Shown here in pieces: positions 59,711-64,000 of a stretch of DNA of 64,000 nucleotides (positions within the stretch are counted from its first letter, which is position 1; each line of letters begins with the position of its first letter). The stretch spans positions 56,976,501 through 57,040,500 of the forward strand of contig CM077596.1 in NCBI GenBank assembly GCA_039654915.1. The letters run 5' to 3'. Made by a program: the position numbers and the translations under genes. The notes beneath the pieces were generated by a model. It ran no database searches. It worked only from the letters and a program-made list of their open reading frames with translations, and had not been told where the DNA came from. The DNA comes from Aquilaria yunnanensis (Eukaryota > Streptophyta > Magnoliopsida > Malvales > Thymelaeaceae).

Positions 59711-60558
59711 GTAACAAATTCTTCTGTTCGCTTAAATTTACTGAAGTTGAGAGTTTAATTAAAAAAACAGTGGAAGAGTTGAGGATATGAAGAATCTTTA
59801 ACATTAAAGAAAATGAAAAGAAAATCAACGCTACCAAGATTTTCAATCCAAGTTATCTTTAGAATGGATAGACTTTGTTATTCCATAGTGAGCTAAAAGC
59901 AATAGCTCAGTCCTTAAATATTGTACATTCTGCTCTAGCCAATTGCTTCCCTCAGGACCTTGGCCACCTTTATTCTCCCAAGTTCAGGGAAGTTAGAAAT
60001 AGCGACATGGAAAAGCAATAATGTGCAGATTATGCCCATGTGCTGTGCATGACTTGGAGGAAAAAGATTTGATGTATTAATTTATCCCTTTTGCCTCTAT
60101 TAGTCTATCTCTGTTGGAAGTTGAGCAGACACCAATAATGCATGGCATAGAATAAGCTTCTGGTTGAAGAATATGTGAGCAATTTAAGGACAAAAACTCA
60201 CTATTTTTAGAACTATGGTTGCACAAAACAAGAACTGCATGCGTTTGTTTGCCTGAATAAATCTTTGCTAATTTTTTTTTTTGTTTTGTTTTTCCACAAG
60301 GGATAGCTATGAACTTTTCTTTTGCTATTTTAAGGAGGGAGATGAGGAAGATGACACTGGCCACCTTGGTAACGTGCTGTTACCAACTGCATTAATATTT
60401 CTCCATGACAAAAGTTAAAGCATGTAAAGGTGCCACAGAGATGCTAAACCATTGACAAAGAAATAGCTCCCTTATTCCTGCCACCCAAAATCTAAAGCCG
60501 TCTCTCCTTATGAAAGCTGAAGAGCTCATCTTTCCCCCAAAAGCCCCTTTTTTTGCTT
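59711..60558 (+). other. Intron 23 start, no gene seen
   Basis: Follows the GTAACA donor of the last recognised exon. I searched for the next expected family segment (HRRK...AWQM-like) and did not find it before the window ends. Confidence 0.4.
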
Positions 60559-61220
60559 CTTTTTTTTTTTTTGGTGGGGGGGGGGGGGGGGGGGGGGGGG
60601 GCTGGTGAGGGGGCTACCTCTGAAGCTTTATTGCAGAAATAAGCCAAACTGCACTTACACAAAAAGTCAGCGCCTACATAAGAAATGGAAAAATCTGGCT
60701 TAAAAACAAACAGGAGAAGAACCACAGTTATGCCTGTGCTGCACAGCAAAATCAGGCCATACACATACTATGAATAAAAAAAAAAAACTAGTATGTCAAG
60801 GATTAGAGCCAAGTCTGAAATCTACTAGAAGTTTAATGTGGGAGACATTTTCCTCTGGCTTTCTTGCTGTTTTGGTGGAATAACGTCAGTTGTTGCACTT
60901 TTGCCATATGGAATAAATTGCTGCAGCTTAACTTAGTAGCTTCTCATCTCTTACCCCTGATATTTCTGCCGAGCCACTCTATAATATTGCTAAACAAAGC
61001 ATCATCCCAGTCACCAATGTCTCATCAAGCTCTTAACATGATTCTGCACTTCTTTTGCATAAAAGCATTAAACAGAAAAGATGCTCGAAACTTTCAGATT
61101 TAATATGAAAAAAAAAACCATAACTATCATCCTCAATCATCCTCCAAGCAGACATTCTATCTTTTGTTCTTAGCTTCCCCTTGCATGCTAACCATAAGAT
61201 ACATTGACATTTAGGCACAC
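60559..61220 (-). mobile_element. LINE (L1-type) 3' remnant
   Basis: The minus-strand frame 61218-61033 encodes PKCQCILWLACKGKLRTKDR and later SFEHLF. This is the zf-RVT zinc-binding domain found after the reverse transcriptase of plant L1 elements. Further 3', near 60900-60950, AAAIYSIWQKCNN matches the usual LINE C-terminal helix. A T-run at 60560-60572 on the plus strand is the poly(A) tail of the minus-strand element. Reverse transcriptase and endonuclease are missing (5' truncated). Confidence 0.7.
60576..60601 (+). repeat. Homopolymer of 26 G
   Basis: Directly beside the LINE poly(A)/T-run: T13, GGT, then G26. The length may be unreliable in an assembly. Confidence 0.9.
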
Positions 61221-61319
61221 TGCTTCCCCAGACAGTTTTGTACCATCTAACACAATTAGGTTAGCAATCTTCATCTGAGTAAACATCAGCAATAGAGAAA
61301 GAAGATGCTTGGTAGGAAC

Positions 61320-61502
61320 TGTTATGGAATAATTATTTATAGTTTAGGAAACATAATAATCTCTCTTTATTCCTAGGGATTTACTTTCTTTATTCCTAGA
61401 GATTTCCTTTCCTTGTATTCTCCTCCCATTTATCATATAAAGGTTGTGTGAGGGTCTTGTAAGTATCAAGCCCTCTGTTTCTTCCTCTGATATTGTTTAA
61501 CA
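61320..61502 (+). repeat. 5' LTR of the third Copia element
   Basis: 183 bp, TG...CA ends, with TATA-like ATCATATAAAGG about 70 bp before its end. The partner LTR is outside the window. Confidence 0.85.
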
Positions 61503-62000
61503 TGGTATCAGAGCCATAAACCCTAGTCTATCTCTGCCGCAGCCAGCACCAGAAACCATGTTCACCTTTTTGTTTCCGCTGTGCTAACCACTACCCTTAT
61601 CTCTACTCAACCAAACCGAAAACCAAGGACATAGCCACACCCAGGAGTCACCGGCGACCACAACAGTACCGGTGGTGTTGCCAGAAAACCTCCCACGCGC
61701 CGGCGTGTGGGCGTCACATGCCGCCGTCCGGCCACCTCCCGTGACAGCGTTCTGATGGATGTGCTCGCCTCTATGTCCTGAACAAGTTTCTGGTCTTGAT
61801 TCATGTCAATTATGACCAGAATTTGAGTTTCCTCACCATCCGATGAGTTTCTCGTATGTTGCCGTGCATCGTCAGCAAAGTCTGTGATCTGTTTGTTCGT
61901 CTCATCAAGGAGAATGTCAAATTCTGAGGAGAAAAATTCCCAATCAGCTATGGCCTCACAACCGTCTGTTACTTTATCTTAGGAAGAGTACACTAAATAC

Positions 62001-64000
62001 TTGCAATATCAGTCTGCACAGCAGGCCGCTTCTCCTCCCATGGCATTTGTCGTCCATCGAGGTAATCCAACAACTTGTTATTCGTCTAGGCTCTCTAGAA
62101 ATCAGTCTTGGGTGTTGGACTCTGGTGTCACTGACCATATTTCAGGTAAAATAGCCAATTTTGATAAAAAATCTCCTCTAGCTTCACATCATAGTCAACT
62201 CACCATTGCTGATGGATCTACCACCACTATTAAAGTTGTTGGATCTACTCGACCTTGTCCTTCTCTTACTTTACCCTCTACGCTCTATGTTTCAAATTTT
62301 CCATTCAATCTTATGTCTGTGAGTAAACTGACTAAACTATTAAACTGTTCTGTTAGTTTCTTTCTTGATCATGTCATTATCTAGGATTTGAAGACTAAGA
62401 AGATGATTGGAGAAGGGCGTGAATCGAATGGAATGTACTATTTTGATAGATTGCAGTCATTAGTAGCGTGTCCTGTTTCAGCTTCTCCTCTTCTAATTCA
62501 TAGCCGCTTGGGTCATCCATCCTTGGAGAACCTCAAGAAATTACTCCCGAACTTAAGTTCAATCTCTACTTTGCAATGTGAGTCTTGTCAGCTTGGGAAG
62601 CATCATCGTGCTCCCTACTTGTCTCGAGTCAATAAACGAGTTGATAAACTTTTTATGCTGATTCATTTAGATATTTAGGGTCCTAGTCGTACCAAGTCTA
62701 AATTGGGATTTCAGTATTTCGTAATTTTTGTTGATGATTTCTCTCAAATGACCTGGTTATATCTAATGAAAGATCGTTCAGAGTTATTTTCTATCTTCTA
62801 TGCCTTTTGTGCTGAAGTTCAAAATCAGTTTCACACCCGAATCAATATTCTTCGTAGTGATAATGCAAAAGAGTATTTCTCTAACTCAATCTTTAGTTAC
62901 ATGCAGCAATAGGGTATACTCCACCAATCCTCCAGCCCATACACATCTCAACAAAATGGAGTAGCTGAGAGAAAAATCCAACACATTGTTGAAACAGCTC
63001 GTACTCTGTTAATTCATATGAATGTACCCAAAAGTTTTTGGGGAGATGCTGTGCTCACTGCATGTTTTCTTATCAATCGTTTGTCATCTTCTATCCTTGC
63101 GGGTAAAATTCCTTTTTCTAATCTTTTTCCCAGTCAAGCTCCCTTTTCTGTTATTCCTCGTATATTTGGTTGTCTGTTTTGTTCATCAAAACCAGCCTGG
63201 CACAGATAAACTAGACCCCAAATCCCCAAAATGTATTTTCCTTGGATACTCTTGTTTGCAAAAAGGGTACAAGTATTTCAGTCCTTCCCTAAATCGTTTT
63301 TTTGTTTCTGCTGATGTTACATTTTTTGAAACCACACCATATTTTTCTGATACTCAATTTGTGTCTTCTGATACTGATGACTGTCTGCCCTTGCCCTTGC
63401 CCTTGCCCTTTGTATCTATGGCTCTTACCAATATTGATGCTCCAGTAACTGCTTCTGCTCCTTCAGAGGTCATTCATGACAATAATCTGGCTCCTTTAGA
63501 GCGTCTTTCTCATTCTAATTTACAGGTCTATACTTGATGTCCTCGTCAAGAAGTACTACCACAAGATTCACGCTCGTCTCCACTGCCTTCATCTTCAACT
63601 CTACCAGCTGATGATTTAGATATTTCAATTGCCCTTCACAAAGGAAAAAGGTCTTGTACACTTCATCCTATCTCGAATGTGTTCTCTTATAATTCATTAT
63701 TACCATCATACTCTGCTTTTGTCTCTACCTTGTATTCCATTCCTTTGCCTAAGTCTGCTTCAGAGGCCTTGTCTCACCTTGGATGGAAGCAAGCCATGGA
63801 GGAGGAGATGTCAGCTTTGCGGGTTAATAATACATGGGATTTAGTTCCTCTTCCACATGATCAGATAGTAGTGGGTTGTCGATGGGTGTTTAATGTTAAA
63901 GTTCACCCTAATGGTACAGTTGATTGGTTGAAAGCTCGTCTGGTAGCTAAGGGATATACACAAGTATACGACATGGACTACTCAGAGACATTTTCTCTAG
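62001..64000 (+). pseudogene. Copia pol, interrupted
   Basis: In order: protease-like WVLDSGVTDHISG near 62110; GAG-pre-integrase SRLGHPSLENLKKL near 62500; integrase FVIFVDDFSQMTWLY, then ILRSDNAKEYFS and QQNGVAERKIQHI (62715-62990); start of reverse transcriptase GWKQAMEEEMSALRVNNTWD to LVAKGYTQVYDMDYSETFSL at the window end. Stops interrupt the frame at 62382-62384, 62676-62678, 62910-62912 (all TAG) and 63535-63537 (TGA), with a frame shift near 63170. It cannot make a working polyprotein. Confidence 0.9.

Larger units (their letters stand above)
61320..64000 (+). mobile_element. Third Copia element, decayed, runs off the window
   Basis: The 5' LTR 61320-61502 (183 bp) begins TGTTATGGAATAATTATT and ends TTGTTTAACA. 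The primer site TGGTATCAGAGCC follows at 61503-61515. Gag is mostly lost or rearranged (61516-62000). Pol runs from about 62040 to the window end in the sense direction of the host gene. It is a different family from elements 1 and 2. Confidence 0.9.

Noticed and set aside
1..64000. tRNA or rRNA genes
   Set aside because: No tRNA cloverleaf with A and B boxes or rRNA-like conserved segment was recognised by eye. The TGGTATCAGAGCC matches are retroelement primer sites.

Overview
The window is nuclear DNA of a flowering plant, most likely a eudicot. The evidence is genes with many short exons and GT/AG introns, degenerate TTTAGGG-type telomere-like repeats, very AT-rich spacers, and a dense set of plant transposable elements (Copia, TRIM, LINE, CACTA, hAT, MULE-like, Stowaway-like). 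No organelle or bacterial gene organisation and no convincing tRNA or rRNA gene was seen.

Two real protein-coding genes can be rebuilt exon by exon. The first is (S)-ureidoglycine aminohydrolase (UGLYAH; minus strand, 17304 down to 12267). It has 13 exons and encodes 303 residues, and every splice junction keeps the frame. The second is a large plus-strand gene that starts at 35269 and whose first 23 recognisable exons (1,356 codons) run to 59710. It resembles the plant TARBP1/Trm3-like tRNA 2'-O-ribose methyltransferase (SpoU/SPOUT) family. The catalytic C-terminus would lie beyond the window.

Layout. 1-4195: an AGC-kinase gene fragment, then the repeat-rich end of a CACTA transposon. 4200-10260: broken F-box genes (one DUF295 type, one FBD type) interleaved with two decayed partial copies of UGLYAH; a piece of the DUF295 gene was duplicated with them. 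12267-17304: intact UGLYAH. 17368-20491: a decayed hAT transposon whose edge is only 63 bp from the UGLYAH start codon. 20500-35100: AT-rich, gene-poor DNA with a MULE-like element (9-bp target duplication), a Stowaway-like MITE, a large head-to-head inverted minisatellite of ~31-33-bp units, and head-to-head telomere-like repeats. 35269-59710: the methyltransferase-like gene. Its introns hold a 329-bp TRIM (intron 11), a tandem repeat (intron 16) and two complete, closely related Copia elements (intron 22), each with LTRs that I read as identical. 60559-61220: a LINE 3' remnant. 61320-64000: a third, decayed Copia in the opposite orientation, running off the window.

UGLYAH acts in ureide (allantoin) nitrogen recycling in the ER. 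The methyltransferase-like gene, if correctly named, acts in tRNA modification. The two are neighbours but not obviously functionally linked. The main story of the window is how transposons, tandem duplication and repeat expansion have reshaped the DNA around two conserved genes.
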